Assembly (NCBI RefSeq): GCF_003265705.1 | Contig: NW_020312902.1 | Coordinates: forward strand, 8,199,854 to 8,263,853 | DNA length: 64,000 nt | From: Callorhinus ursinus | Taxonomy: Eukaryota > Chordata > Mammalia > Carnivora > Otariidae | Direction of reading: 5' to 3' | In this document: piece after piece, positions 24,161-36,300 of the stretch | Layout: the number at the start of each line of letters is the position of its first letter | Position numbering within the stretch: the first letter of the stretch is position 1 | Position numbers and translations under genes: made by a program | Notes under the pieces: generated by a model | Told to the model about the DNA's origin: nothing | Seen by the model: the letters and a program-made list of their open reading frames with translations, nothing else | The model's database searches: none

Positions 24161-24164
24161 GCAG

Positions 24165-24620
24165 TCAACTTGCTCATTCTCTCATGTATGTGGCAAACTA
24201 TGTGCCAGGGACCCTGCCATATGCTAGAGACACCAAGAGGAAAGACACTGGCCCCAACCTCAAGCACTTTATGGGGTCTTTAGAGGAGACCTACAGGAGG
24301 TAAACATGGAGTAAATGCTATAGTTGGGGGCCACAGGGCCTCACAGGAAAGGGGCACCCAGCCCACCTTCCTGCGTGGGGTCAGGGACAGCTCCTTGGAA
24401 GGCATGAAGTCTGAGCAGAATCCATAAAGATGAAAGGAATGTTTGAGTTGAGGAGAAAAGCTGGTGTAGGGGGAGAGCAGGAGGGAGCTGGACAGACAGC
24501 AAGGTCAGGCATGGACAGCTGAGTCGGGGGAGATCCAGAAAGGGCTTCTAAGCAGCCTGAATCTCAACCTACAGACAAGATCTTAAGGCAGGGCTTTGAG
24601 CAAATAGACAATAAGATTAA
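24165..24620 (+). mobile_element. Ancient L2-like repeat (probable)
   Basis: Same family as at 22380: TGTGCCAGGGACCCTGCCAT, GAGACACCAAGAGGAAAGAC, then AGGTCAGGCATGGACAG. Assignment tentative. Confidence 0.4.
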
Positions 24621-24829
24621 GGCTGAACGGGTGTGGAGAAGAGAAAGACGTGAGGGCAGGCCCAGCTGGAGGCAGGGGGAGGAGCTGGGAGGACTGAATT
24701 CAGGCAGTGGTAGCCAGCACAGAACTGGGGAAAGGCTCACCAGAAAGGAAGGAGGGCATACAAGTTGGAAAGGGGCAGAAGGCCTGGCTCTGAGCCTGGG
24801 CTCTCCAGTCATTGATTAGGGAACCCTGA

Positions 24830-24945
24830 ACCACTGGTAATTACCTATTCCCTACCTGATTCACGGGGTGGTTGGAGAATTAAATGGGATTAAACTAGGA
24901 AGGAAAAGGTGCCCTGTGAACCCTACAGCACAGCAGGAATATGGT
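24830..24945 (-). mobile_element. MIR SINE fragment
   Basis: Reverse MIR: CCTACCTGATTCACGGGGTG, GTTGGAGAATTAAATGGGAT. Confidence 0.65.
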
Positions 24946-25440
24946 GCCATTCACTCAACCCCAGCACTCTTACATCTGTAGACACCTCATCACTAGAAGC
25001 CTTAAAATTACTCTCACAGGCAGGATTCCTCTGCTCACTTAATTTCTCTAATGGCTGAATGGCCTTCAGTAAATATGGCCTTCCTTCTAAACCTGGCTTT
25101 CTTTTCTATAAAGCAAGAGCATTGAATTAGATGATTTCTAGGTCCTTTCCAGCTTGAAGTTCTGCAGTTTTGTCATCTTACTCATCTTGTGTGCCAATTT
25201 CCACAGTAATAATTATTTGTCAAATGAAAAATTATTGGGAGAAGAGTCATCAATAGGAGAAAAAAAGAAACTATGATGAGTGACTGACCCTGAAAACTTA
25301 AGATGAAAAAGCGTGTGTTCTTTAAATGCCTCGAAGTGTCGTATTTAACATGCTCTGTTCAAAGACCCAATAATAAAAATTTAAAGGTGTTTTCACCCAA
25401 AAATTACTGTTATGTATAACATCTCTGCTCCTAAAAGTTT
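24946..25440. other. Intron without recognised features
   Basis: Nothing was firmly recognised. Confidence 0.4.
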
Positions 25441-26351
25441 AAATGATCATTGGCCTAGATATTTGCCCAAGAAAACTACCCAAGTATATAAATACTTGTA
25501 AAGGAATGTTCATACCAGCTTTATTTGTAATAAGCTAAACCTGGAAACAACCTAAACATACATCAACAGGTGAATGGATAAACCATTTATGATATATCCA
25601 TAAAATGGAATACCACTCAACAATAAAAAGGACCAAACTTTTGATATATGCAAAGAAAAAAGGATGAACCTTAAAATCATATGCTGCAGGAAACCCCACA
25701 AAATGGGAAAAAATATTTTCAAATCACGTATCTGCTAAGGATCTAGTATTCAGAATTTATAAAGGACCCTGACAATTTCACAAAAAAGATAAACAACTAA
25801 ATTTAAAAATGGACAAAGGGCTTGAATATATATTTCTCTAAAGGAGATATACAAATAGTCTTCTTGCATATGAAAAGATGCTGAACATCATTAGTCATTA
25901 TGGAAATACAAATCAAAATCACAATGACATGCCACTTTATACACACTAGGATGGCCACAATTTAAAAAAAAGTAAAATTACAAGTGTTGGCAAGGTTGTG
26001 GAGAAATAAGAACACTCATTCTTTACTGATGGGAATATAAAATGGTGCAGCTACTTTGGGAAACAGTTTGGAGGTTCCTCAATAAATTAAACACAGAATT
26101 ACCATATGACTCAGCAATTCCACTCCCAGAAATATACCCAAAAGAATTAGAAACAGATATCCAAGGAAAAACTTGTACATAAATGTTCAGAGCAGCACTA
26201 TTCACAATAGTTGAAAAGTAGAAAAAACCCAAATCCAACAACCGATGAATGGATAACAGTTGCCTGTCCAGACAATGGAATGTTATTCAGCAATAAAAAG
26301 GAATGAGGTACTAATACAGGCTACAACATGGATTAACCTTAACATCATGCT

Positions 26352-26547
26352 AGGGATGCCTCAGTCGGTTAAGCAGCCAACTCTTGATTTCGGCTCAGGT
26401 CATGATCTCAGGGTCCTGGGATCGAGCTCCAAGTTGGGCTCCATGCTCAGTGGAGAGACTGCTTCAGGATTTTCTCTCTCCCTCTGCCTCCCTCTCTCTC
26501 TCACAAATACATAAATAAATCTTAAAAACAAACAACAACAACAACAA
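26352..26547 (+). mobile_element. Can-SINE (older) inside L1-b
   Basis: Head shortened (GGGATGCCTCAGTCGGTTAA), body CTCTTGATTTCGGCTCAGG, tail with (AAC)n. The flanks AACATCATGCT and AACATACTA are an eroded target duplication. Confidence 0.88.
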
Positions 26548-26823
26548 AACATACTAAGTGAAAGAAAATCTGATACAAAGGTCCACATATAGTATGGTTC
26601 CATTTATGTGAAATGTCCAGGATAAGCAAATCCATGTAGATAGAAAACAGATTAGTTGTTGTCAGGGGCCTGGGGGGAGGAAGGAATGGAGAATACCTGC
26701 CTAATGGGGACAGGTTTTCCTTTTGGGGTGAAGCAAATGCCCTGGAACTAGATAGAGGTAATGGTTGCACAACGTTTTGAATGTACTAAGTACTACTGAA
26801 TTACACTTCAAAATAGCTAAAAT

Positions 26824-26942
26824 GGTGGTGCCTGGTTGGCTCAGTCAGTAGAGCACATGACTCTTGATCTCAGGGTTGTGAGTTCAAGCCCCACATTGGG
26901 CATAGAGATTATTTTTAAAAAATAAAAATAAATCAAAAAAAT
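26824..26942 (+). mobile_element. Short Can-SINE inside L1-b
   Basis: Short type: GGTGCCTGGTTGGCTCAGTC ... CCCCACATTGGGCATAGAGA. Target-site duplication AAAATAGCTAAAAT at 26810-26823 and 26943-26956 is perfect. Confidence 0.95.
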
Positions 26943-27310
26943 AAAATAGCTAAAATAGTAAATGTTATGCTATGTGTATTTTTCACAATTTAAAAAATAC
27001 ATATATTTCCTAAAAAATCATTACGTTGAGTGAACGAAACCAGGTCAAAAACAACAAAAACAGCAACTATGATTACATTTGTATAAAATTCTAGAAAATG
27101 CAAAAACTCAAGTTACAGTGATGGAAAGCAGATCAGTAGCTACCTGGGAGGGAGGGGGGTTAAGGGGAATAGCGAAGGATAAATCATAAAAGGTATGAAA
27201 AAACTTTCAGGGGTAATAAAAATCTTTATTATCTTGATTATTTGAAGGATGCTTTAAACATGTAGAGCTCTGTGTATTTCAATTATACCTCTGTAAATTA
27301 AAAAAAGACA

Positions 27311-28040
27311 AAAAAAGTTTCAAAAATTATCACTGGATCTCTGAATTCTTAGACTGATTACATTTTTATCTGAAACACACTGAGAAACTCACTGTTTAAA
27401 GGATCTTTACTGTAAAACCTTTCACAGGTCAAAAGCAAACAATCATTTCCTAACTCACTGACTCTATTAAGTCTGGTTTCTGCATACAATGGTATCTTAA
27501 GGCAAAAGGACACCTGTGACCAAGTCTGCTAAAACCATTCACCATATGTTTGCTGGAGACTAAGCGAGCTTGATGTTGCCACGTTTCAAGTCCGGAATTC
27601 TTCCTGCTATTTATAGGAACCTAGGATACTTTAATCATTGCTGAATCCTGGTTTTTTGAATTGGTTTAAAATGGTGTGGTAGAACTGGGCAGACGCTCTC
27701 TTTGCAAATCAAACTATCATATCTGTTATGATTTTAGAACATCCTGAGAGGATTATAAGTGTTTATATACTCTCTGTGAACATCAGATTCAGGTCTGGCC
27801 TAACATGCATAACAAGCAGAGTAAGACAGCAAATCAAATGCCAGAGTCCGATTTGTTAATGGAATTTAAATTGGGATATGGATTTCACTTTAAACCAAAA
27901 GGCACACTTAAAGCTACAAGAAAAAAGGGAAAAAGAAACAAGAAAGAATGTTTCTAATTGGAATGTTTAGTTTAACTCAAATTCAATTTGACCTACTTCA
28001 GATTTATTTCAGCAATTTTTTCTATAATAGTTTCTTTGTA
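27311..28040. other. Intron without recognised features
   Basis: Unique-looking sequence; nothing was recognised. Confidence 0.45.
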
Positions 28041-28055
28041 AATGATGGGTTTTCT

Positions 28056-28254
28056 TTTTTTTAAAAAATATTTTTTTTATTTATTTGACAGAGAGAGATA
28101 CAGCAAGAGAGGGAACACAAGCAGGGGGAGTGGGAGAGGGAGAAGCAGGCTTTCCGCTGAGCAGGGAGCCAGATGCAGGGCTGGATCCCAGGACCCCGGG
28201 ATCATGACCTGAGCCGGAGGCAGACACTGAACAACTGAGCCACCCAGGCGCCCC
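28056..28254 (-). mobile_element. Can-SINE (young type)
   Basis: Reverse full-length. Target-site duplication AATGATGGGTTTTCT at 28041-28055 and 28255-28269 is perfect. Confidence 0.97.
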
Positions 28255-28409
28255 AATGATGGGTTTTCTATAAATTATTTTGAGGACACAGATATTTACA
28301 TAGAGAGGATATGATCTTAATTTACAGAACATTCTCTCACCCAGCCTCATACCACCAGTTGTTTCATAAATATTATTTTTCTTAGTTTTGTTGAGTCCCG
28401 GTAAGTTTC

Positions 28410-28550
28410 TGACTTGACTTCCTCACTTGTAAAATGAGGAGAATAACAGCACTTTCCTCACAGGGTTACAGACTGATTAAATGGATTTAACATATACAAG
28501 GTGCTTAGAATAATAGGTGGCACTCAGGAAGCACCCAACGAATGTTAGTT
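28410..28550 (-). mobile_element. MIR SINE
   Basis: Reverse MIR: CTTCCTCACTTGTAAAATGA, CACAGGGTTACAGACTGATT, AGGTGCTTAGAATAATAGGT. Confidence 0.85.
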
Positions 28551-28665
28551 GTTACTCATTTTATTATTGTTCCCTTTTACAGATGAGAACACTGAGGCTC
28601 CATGTTAGTTAGTGGTGGCAGAGCTGACTCTAGAACATAGAGCAGACTTACTCTTGATTCTTTTC
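28551..28665 (+). mobile_element. MIR SINE fragment
   Basis: Forward MIR: CCCTTTTACAGATGAGAACA, CTGAGGCTCCATGTTAG, GTGGTGGCAGAGCTGACTC. It is in opposite orientation to its neighbour, so the two could pair in RNA. Confidence 0.75.
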
Positions 28666-29275
28666 ACTACTCCACACCACTCTCTGCACCCATACATATT
28701 TTGTGCATGAATATAAGAGTACCAATCTGGAAGAGGCAAAAATAGCTATGTAATTAAATCTAAAAAGCATGAACAAACCAGTAGTCACAGACCAGCTCCA
28801 GGACTCACCCAGTTTAGGCTCCAGGGCAAGTCATCAGTCATTTTTAAAGTCCGCTTCATAGAGTGATTTTGAAAAGGAAGATAAAAGGTTTCTGCGAAGA
28901 GTTGACTTAGCTTCAAGAGGATGCCTAAAACGTTGTGTGAGCTAGCAAAAATTATATTAGCATCCATTCATGCCATTAGCATGAAAAGGGACATTAAATA
29001 GTACTGCAGCCCGTGACAAAATGCCTGCCACAGAGGTTAAGTGGGAAGTGGCTGGCCCATCAGTTAGGTTCCTAGCAAGTCAGGATTAGAAAAGTCCAGA
29101 GTCTCCAATAATATCCAGGGGCTGGTACAATGCACACGTATTTGCAAGGCCAACTGATTTAAACTACATGTCCAAACTAATCCATTCTAAAGTAATATTA
29201 ATTTATCATTTCAGTTCCACATTTCATTGAAGGGGCTTTTTAAAAATATGGCCAATTTAAAAAATAAAACCATGA
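28666..29275. other. Intron without recognised features
   Basis: Nothing was recognised. Confidence 0.45.
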
Positions 29276-29395
29276 GGGGCACCTGGCTGGCTCAGGCTGT
29301 AGAGCACATGATTCTTGATCTTGGGGTCACGAGTTCAAGCCCACATTGGACGTAGAGCTTACTTAAAAAGATAAATAAAATATATTTTTTTAAAA
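29276..29395 (+). mobile_element. Short Can-SINE subtype
   Basis: GGGGCACCTGGCTGGCTCAG ... CAAGCCCACATTGGACGTAG with an A-rich tail. Eroded duplication AATAAAACCATGA / GATAAATCCACGA. Confidence 0.9.
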
Positions 29396-30190
29396 AGATA
29401 AATCCACGAGGTGAAAGTTTGTTGGGGAACAGTATATTCAGAGCATTTCACAGTATCTCATTACTCATACTGTGAGTATTCTCTAATCACAAAGAGAAAA
29501 ATGTCCCGTTACAATAGGGAGGTCTGGAGGTGACCTCGTTAACCAACAGATCAAACTGAAGGGACACACAGCACCCATTGCAGATCCTGGCCAAAATGCT
29601 TAACCTAAATCTGGTCATGAGGAAATAATACACATATCCAGATCATGGCTCATTCTACAAGACAACTAGCCTGGAATCTTTCGTCATGAAGAACAGAAAA
29701 AGGTGGGTACAGTCGCTAATTTTAAAAAGACATCATAAACAAATACACTTGTGAATCTGAGCCAGGGGGTTTTAAAAAGAGCTACTGGGAGACATTTTTC
29801 TGACAAATGGAAAAAGTTAAAAATCTAGGCTCATTAGATAAAATTATTTAAGATTAATTTCCTTCAAATAACAGAACTACAGTTATGCAACTTACTTTCA
29901 AATAGTTCAGGGACAAAAAAAAAAAAAAAAATGTGATGCCCGGCTTGTTTGGCAGGATGGAACAGGGCATAAGATGCTCTGGAGAGGCCAGTCTACTGCC
30001 ACTTACAGAAAAACCTACGGGCAGGGGGTAATGGGGAGGCGATAACATACCTAAGGATGTTATTCAAGTCCCTCTGGGGGATCTGAGCTGACTTGAGCCA
30101 GTTGATAAATGGAGAGTTTACGAATGTTCTCCATTTCTCCCTTCCCCAACTCCAGGCACACAAAAGGGAAGCCTAGCAGAAAATGCAATA
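29396..30190. other. Intron without recognised features
   Basis: A poly-A run lies at 29916-29931. Nothing else was recognised. Confidence 0.45.
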
Positions 30191-30194
30191 GACA

Positions 30195-30325
30195 GAGAGG
30201 TGAGGATTCCTACAACCTACCACTCTCCTTGCTATGTGACCTTGAATAATTCACTTGACTTCTCTGATGCTCACTTGCCTTCCCTAGAAAAACAGGAAGT
30301 CTGGGCTAAAGCAGCCCTCAGATGC
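30195..30325 (-). mobile_element. MIR SINE fragment
   Basis: Reverse MIR: CTCCTTGCTATGTGACCTTG, AATAATTCACTTGACTTCTC. Confidence 0.7.
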
Positions 30326-30409
30326 CTTCCAGGCCTAAAGTCTAAGACACAAAAGGGCAGTTCTGTGTTAAAGATAATGTAATGCCAATATGAAATGTCT
30401 ATTCCTAGT

Positions 30410-30880
30410 TTCGTTTAAAAATAGTTTTATTTTCTCTGATTATAAAATTAATACATACTCACTGAAAAAAAAAGTAGAAAGTATTAAAAAAAAACCCAAA
30501 ACCCTATAATTGAATCACCTATAGTTAGAACTACTGTTAGCATCTTTATATTTGTTCTTTAAGTGCTTTTCCGGAATTGCGGGCTCCCACACACATCCCC
30601 GTCCATTTTTTTTAAATGTGAGATTCCTGGTATACATGCTGTTTGTCACTTTTAGTTTAGTTAACAATACTATATTCCCTATTATTTTATGTTCCATATT
30701 AATAAATATAAGATAACGAAATTACATGCAGTTTATTTTCCCAACTGGAAAACTTTCACATGGTTTCTAATTTGTTACTCTTCTAGACAATGCTGCAATA
30801 ACTATCCTTATGTTCATCCTCATTATGTATTTACCCTAAGCCTACAAATCAAGATTGAATCACACAGCTCATTCCCTTTC
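30410..30880. mobile_element. Ancient L1M-like LINE fragment (probable)
   Basis: Recalled repeat pattern: TTATAAAATTAATACATACT, TTGAATCACCTATAGTTAGA, ACATGGTTTCTAATTTGTTA, ACAATGCTGCAATAACTATC. Subfamily and orientation not determined. Confidence 0.45.
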
Positions 30881-30889
30881 TATGCAGAA

Positions 30890-31490
30890 GGTTAAAAAAA
30901 ATATCTTTTCAGGTACCAAATAAAGGCTCTCCGTAAGGGCAGTCTATGGATGACGCTGCTAGTGCTGAGGAGACCCAGTCTGCGGGAGGGTCTGCAAACA
31001 ACGGTTGGTCTCTTCAAGGAGACCACACAGAAACCTGAGGCTCAGCTTTTGGACACCCATGATCTCTCCGCAAAGTGTTTTTTTGGCCGCAAGGTCCGGG
31101 CAAGTATCTGCCCCCCAGGCTGCCCAAGGCCTGCGCTACAGGGTTGCCGACTCTGACTCCAAGCCCGCGCAGCCGGGGCCCCAAAAGCCACTCGTCCATC
31201 CTGTTTACGATTCGTGCTTCCGAAAACAATACCATCGCCAAACACGGTCCCACCAAACTGTGCTGAATACAATCCAACTTAGACAAATGAAAATAATTGC
31301 ATCTGCCTCCTGCATTGAAAACTCTACTTGCAAACTCGAGTATTCACTTTTTGCAAACTCGAGGAGTCACTTCAACCTTCCCAAGTAATTAACATTCCAA
31401 AATTACTGTTTTTCTTTTTAAAAATGTCTAGTGATCAGCAAACAGCATAAAATGTTTGTCTTTTCACTGACATCTCTATCTACTTTTCTG
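30890..31490. other. Intron, one short tandem duplication
   Basis: Moderately GC-rich at 30950-31200. An imperfect 23-bp duplication lies at 31327-31372. Open frames on both strands match nothing known. Confidence 0.45.
31327..31372. repeat. 23-bp imperfect tandem duplication
   Basis: TTGCAAACTCGAG occurs at 31328-31340 and 31351-31363, each followed by a similar ten bases. Confidence 0.85.
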
Positions 31491-31496
31491 ACTTAA

Positions 31497-31695
31497 GTTT
31501 TTTAAGATTTTATTTATTTATTTGACAGAGAGAGAGAGACACAGCGAGAGCAGGAACACAAGCAGGGGGAGTGGGAGAGGGAGAAGCAGGCTTCCTGTGG
31601 AGCAGGGAGCCCGATGTAGGACTCGATCTCAGGACTCTGGGATCATGACCTGAGCCAAAGGCAGACGCTTAAGGACTGAGCCACCCAGGCGCCCC
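31497..31695 (-). mobile_element. Can-SINE (young type)
   Basis: Reverse full-length. Target-site duplication TCTGACTTA at 31487-31495 and 31696-31704. Confidence 0.95.
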
Positions 31696-31704
31696 TCTGA
31701 CTTA

Positions 31705-33117
31705 AAATTGTAACACTGATCCAAATATGCTTTGCAAATATTAGCGGAAGCATTTAATTCCCTTTTATAATCATTGCTGTTTTCATGTGTGAGCAGTCTC
31801 ACAAGCATGTACCTATACCCATGGCTAAAATGTAACTGATAAGGGATATATTCTGTATCAGATGTATAGGAGAGGGGAGGCATTCTACATTGATGATAAT
31901 TCAGCAATATTCCTGGAGAGTCACATAATTTTATTCTTGGAAGAGACTGCCATTGATCATTTCCAATCCCTGGAGAGGTTGAATTAAGAAGGTTAATGGG
32001 CTTGTCCAGGGCACTCGCTCCCAGTCCAGGGTTTTCTTTTCAGCTCTGACCCTCTCACTCCCAGTCCAGGGTTTTCTTTTCAGCTCTGACCCTCTTCATC
32101 AGAGACCCAATAATTAATTTAGAGCAAGGATGTGCATTTTACACCAGGCAGATCCTAGATCATTTTATTCATTAACAAATTCAAAGTAAGCTAAAGGAAG
32201 TAACTCAGTGGAATTAAAACCTCTTTAAAATACTGTATAGATTACCTTGTCTACTCCTTTAGCTTCGTGATGTTGGAGGTCAGGTTTAAAGGCGGATCTA
32301 TTAAGAGTCAAAAACATATTTGGGAGACAACCTACAGACAAGCTGCAAAATTGGAGAAGTATTTTAAGATGTCCAGCCCACCGTGAGTGGAGGTTTCCAG
32401 GTTCAGGCTGGAAGTGGCACCTGAGAACTGATGGGTCATTACCATGATGGGGAAAAAGCAGGTGCCTAGAAAGGGCAGCAGCAAAGGGCCCTGGTGCATC
32501 CTTAAAGCAAATACCCACATTAAAGAAGGGAAACGTGGCGTAAAGACTATCTTCATGGCGTGACAACCACGCTTAAACACATGCATGACCCCCGGCCTCT
32601 TGTTTCTGAACACATGGAAAGATTTATTGGCCAAACTGAACTGCAAGTTATTAACACATCCTCATGCAAGTTGTTTAACGGCTCCTTTTGCTCATAAAGT
32701 ACAGTCACATGAATATGTACCATCTTCCCGACAGAGGTACTGTCAGCGAGTTGGAAAAGTTGCCTTGTAAACCATCAGGGGACTTATTTATAAAATCCAG
32801 CAGGAACTGTAGGAAAGAGGAAGATCAATTAACTTGGCTGTAACTTCTGCCACTGTAAAGACTTTATCATATTAGATAGAAATACATGTCATATCCAAAA
32901 TACTGGGTGGGGGGGGGCTTCCCTTCCACCTCCTCCTCAAACAGTGGACAGTGCTGACTTGTACCCAAATTTGCTGCCTGTAAGTGTTAAAGACTGAAAG
33001 CTTAGTTGGGTGGAATTTAAAGTGACCACCCATTGAGCCAGGCAAAATATCAGCCTACCAACAATACCACCAATAGCCCATAGGTGGTGTTGGAAGCCAA
33101 ATTCACATTCCTGATTC
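31705..33117. other. Intron, one 40-bp duplication
   Basis: Apart from the duplication at 32018-32095 and a G run at 32909-32917, nothing was recognised. Confidence 0.45.
32018..32095. repeat. Perfect tandem duplication, 40-bp period
   Basis: 38 identical bases (starting CTCCCAGTCCAGGG) occur at 32018-32055 and 32058-32095. Confidence 0.95.
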
Positions 33118-33134
33118 AAAAATCTGCCTTTTTA

Positions 33135-33333
33135 TTTTTTATTTTCTTTAAAGATTTTATTTATTTATTAGAGAGCGAGCGAGAGAGAAACAGCACGAGA
33201 GGGGCGAGAGTCAGAGGGAGAAGCAGGCTCCCCACTGAGCTGGGAGCCCGATGTGGGGACTCGATCCCAAGACTCTGGGATCATGACCTGAGCTGAAGGC
33301 AGTCGCTCAACCAAATGAGCCACCCAGGTGCCC
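33135..33333 (-). mobile_element. Can-SINE
   Basis: Reverse full-length. Target-site duplication AAAAATCTGCCTTTTTA at 33118-33134 and, with one change, 33334-33350. Confidence 0.95.
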
Positions 33334-33350
33334 AAAAATGTGCCTTTTTA

Positions 33351-36300
33351 ATAAAAGTTAGGATTCCCAGTCTTCCCACTGGCGGGAACAAGCAATAGTA
33401 GGCTTCCAGTTTATCACACATATCAGGCAAGATCCAGCCAGCTTCATTAACCAGAAAGGGAATTGTCATTTGCTCCCTTGTACAAACCACTTATTACGGT
33501 CTTTGCCCTGATTCTGGAATACGGGTCACTTTACTTTCTGTAAAACTTTTCAATGCACTAATTCTAAATACAGCTACCAGTCACTGACACCAGCTGTGGA
33601 TCCACAGCAACCTTCCCTATTAAATATACAAGATCATATCAATTAGACCATCCTAAACAAGATAATTACTGTGGCAGGAAATAAAAATCAGATTAAGTGG
33701 GATTTTGTGACACAGGAGACCCCTTCAAGCTTCTGTCTGGCAGGGGGACCAGGGTGGAGAAAGGGAGAGGGGTGCCCTGCCTCCCAGTATCTGTCTGGAG
33801 TTTTTTAAGTCCACTTTCTCAAGCTTCTTCCATTCTTGCTTTCCGTGTTTAGTTCAGTCCATTTTAATTCTATCCCTCAGTTAGATCCCAGTTCCTAACG
33901 TTTTTTAGATTCTTGTTTATCGGTGCTGTGAATTAAACTGTACTGGCTTGTTTACTTAAGGATTAGCTGTTGTGGGCAGGGAAGAAATATTAGTTTAACT
34001 GGAATCAAGAAACCTGCAGCCACAAGAAAAATAAATCAGAGAAAGAGAGAGACACTAGAAAATGTGGGCTCATTTCACTGCAAGTCAAGCCTGGTGGGGT
34101 TTTTCCCCCTGGTGACTATAAGGACAGGCAAAGAGATCTTAACAGATCAGAATTCATTCCAACAGACACATCTGGGCTTTTAAAATTATTAATCTGACAA
34201 ACTGCTAAGGAGGTAACAAAAGAATAAGTAGATAGAAGAATAAAATGGGTGATAATTTTTTTCTTCCCCCCCCCAGCACTGGCATTAGAACAGCTCTGTG
34301 TTCACCATATGTATAGCCATTTACCATGACTAATGGGAATAACATACTACATTTCATAATACTGATCTCTTTGGCAATTTGAAAAAAAACTCATAACTGG
34401 ATGGCTATACTTGCTATCTAAAAATACTTATCACAAAAACTCTAAGGCAAAATTTTTTAAGAAAAAAAATACCTTTCTAGAGAAGCAAAGAAACTTTTCA
34501 GAATGCTAAGAAAAGAACCCACTCTCTCTCCTTCCCTGTCTTGGGTAAACACTTAATCCTCTCAGACGCTTTCTCCTGCTGAAAACTTGTCCAACGTGCA
34601 GCTTAAGATTGTGTTCAAAATTTTCAAAATTCTTTCTACAAGTGTACCCTTGTTTTCCCTAAAAATGGACTCAAACTGATGTTAGAAACTGGCACAGATG
34701 TTAGAAATTCCATCCTCTTTCCAGAAATGACCAAGTATGAGTGTGAGGTAATGTCCGTTTTGGGAAAATTCTTATTTCCTCCCCGATTCTGGATGTCAGC
34801 ATGCCCATCAAAGTGCATGGACATCCTACACAGCTTGCCTCCACGTTGTTCCCTGAAAGTTACATGGAGCTCCTTCCAAATGCAGAATGTCTGTAAAATT
34901 ATCTGCAAGCATAACTACTTGTAACATTTTCTACACTGAATCAGGGGAGCCTTTGCTCTAAAAACAGTCAGCCCATGTCCTAATGCAATGCAGAAAACTA
35001 TAACCTTAAGAAATCAAAGTTGGATTTATATCCTCCTAAGTCATGAACACGTGCAGGTGACACTCGCTATCAAATTCTAAACCGAAACCTTTTCTATTTT
35101 TATAGTTGATCTTTATTCATTGCTTATCAAAATAATCTGGAAAGGAAATAAAATAACTCACCTATACTCAAATGCACAATCTCATATCATGTAATAGATA
35201 GTAATACTTTGCCGCAAGTCAAATAATTTAGGAAAATCACCTATGTGTTCGCCTCACAAAAGGTGTGTGTGCTTGTTTGGTTAATTTTCACCATGAGTAG
35301 TAACACTTTATAGTTGCATCTGACAACTGACTTCAATATTTCACACAGAATTGACTGACTCTATTTCCATTTGGAAGAAAGTTTTAAAATTTACAACCTA
35401 AATTTTCATTTCTGCTGTTCATCAAGGTTAATAAATAACTTCTCGTGAATCAAGAATTAGGTTTGATTTGAAAGCACAAAATTAAAACAAAATACTTTTG
35501 GAAATAAAATATTGTGAATGTTTAAGGAGATAAGTCCTTATAAAACTTTCACCAACACTCATCAGTCAATGTTGTTTTACTTCTGCTAATATATATATTT
35601 TAAGTCATCAAATTATTCTGATTTCCTAAGCTCATTCTAAATCTCCTCTTAAGTTATTTATATTTATTTATATTATTTTATATTTTGTATTGCCCACATG
35701 GTTTACACAATGCTTTACATCTTACCCAATAATATCTTCACATTGGCCAACTCAGAGAAGACAAGTTTAAAACAAAGATCTGACAAAATACTAGTTATAT
35801 GTCTAAACATGGCTGATAATCTTTATAGGTGATGCTAATATTGGCCAGGAGTCAGGGGTTAATATTAGCAGAAAGGTCATGGGCGATTCTTTACTGAAAC
35901 TAAGAATGCAGTAACAAGAAAATTAAGTATACCTGAGTAGAACAAAAGTACTCTACCGAAATTAACTTTTGATGCATTTTTCCTGAGTACCAAGACTGGC
36001 ATCCATAAAACAAATATCAAAATCAGTCTCATTATTCGTCGTCATACTTCATGTAGTTTAGCTACTTAAATGTAGTATACAGCAGTTCTCCCAAGGCCAA
36101 ATATGACACACATTAACAGGAACAGGCTTTTATTATGATCATGACTATTATTTTATCATAGTCCTTGACTTTATCCAAAATGCAAGCCGATATAAATGAA
36201 AACCATTAACAAGGACATTAAGAAGTGAAAACAATTCTCGTAATCCTTAAACACTATGCACATGAAAAAGATTGATATCTTCATTTTGAAAGAGTTCAAA

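Larger units (their letters stand above)
25687..27012 (+). mobile_element. Younger L1 (L1-b) inserted in L1-a
   Basis: L1 ORF2 3' part and 3' UTR with many breaks: ACAAATAGTCTTCTTGCATA, GAAAAGATGCTGAACATCAT, GGTGCAGCTACTTTGGGAAA, TATGACTCAGCAATTCCACT, GGAATGTTATTCAGCAATAA. The likely target duplication is TAAAATCATATGCTG (25671-25685) against AAAATCATTACGTTG (27013 on). Two SINEs are inserted later. 5' truncated and non-coding. Confidence 0.85.
25445..27310 (+). mobile_element. Older L1 3' end (L1-a), split by a second L1
   Basis: Left part 25445-25686 carries GTGAATGGATAAACCATTTA, AATGGAATACCACTCAACAA and AGGATGAACCTTAAAATC. The text resumes at 27013 with AAAATCATTACGTTGAGTG, ATTCTAGAAAATGCAAAAAC and GTGATGGAAAGCAGATCAGT, running to an A-rich end near 27310. 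This is the continuous order of an L1 3' region once 25687-27012 is removed. Confidence 0.8.

Noticed and set aside
25900..26340. Functional L1 ORF2
   Set aside because: Many frameshifts and stops; only the 3' part is present.
32018..32095. CRISPR-like or direct-repeat array
   Set aside because: Only two adjacent copies without spacers, in a mammalian intron; it is a simple tandem duplication.
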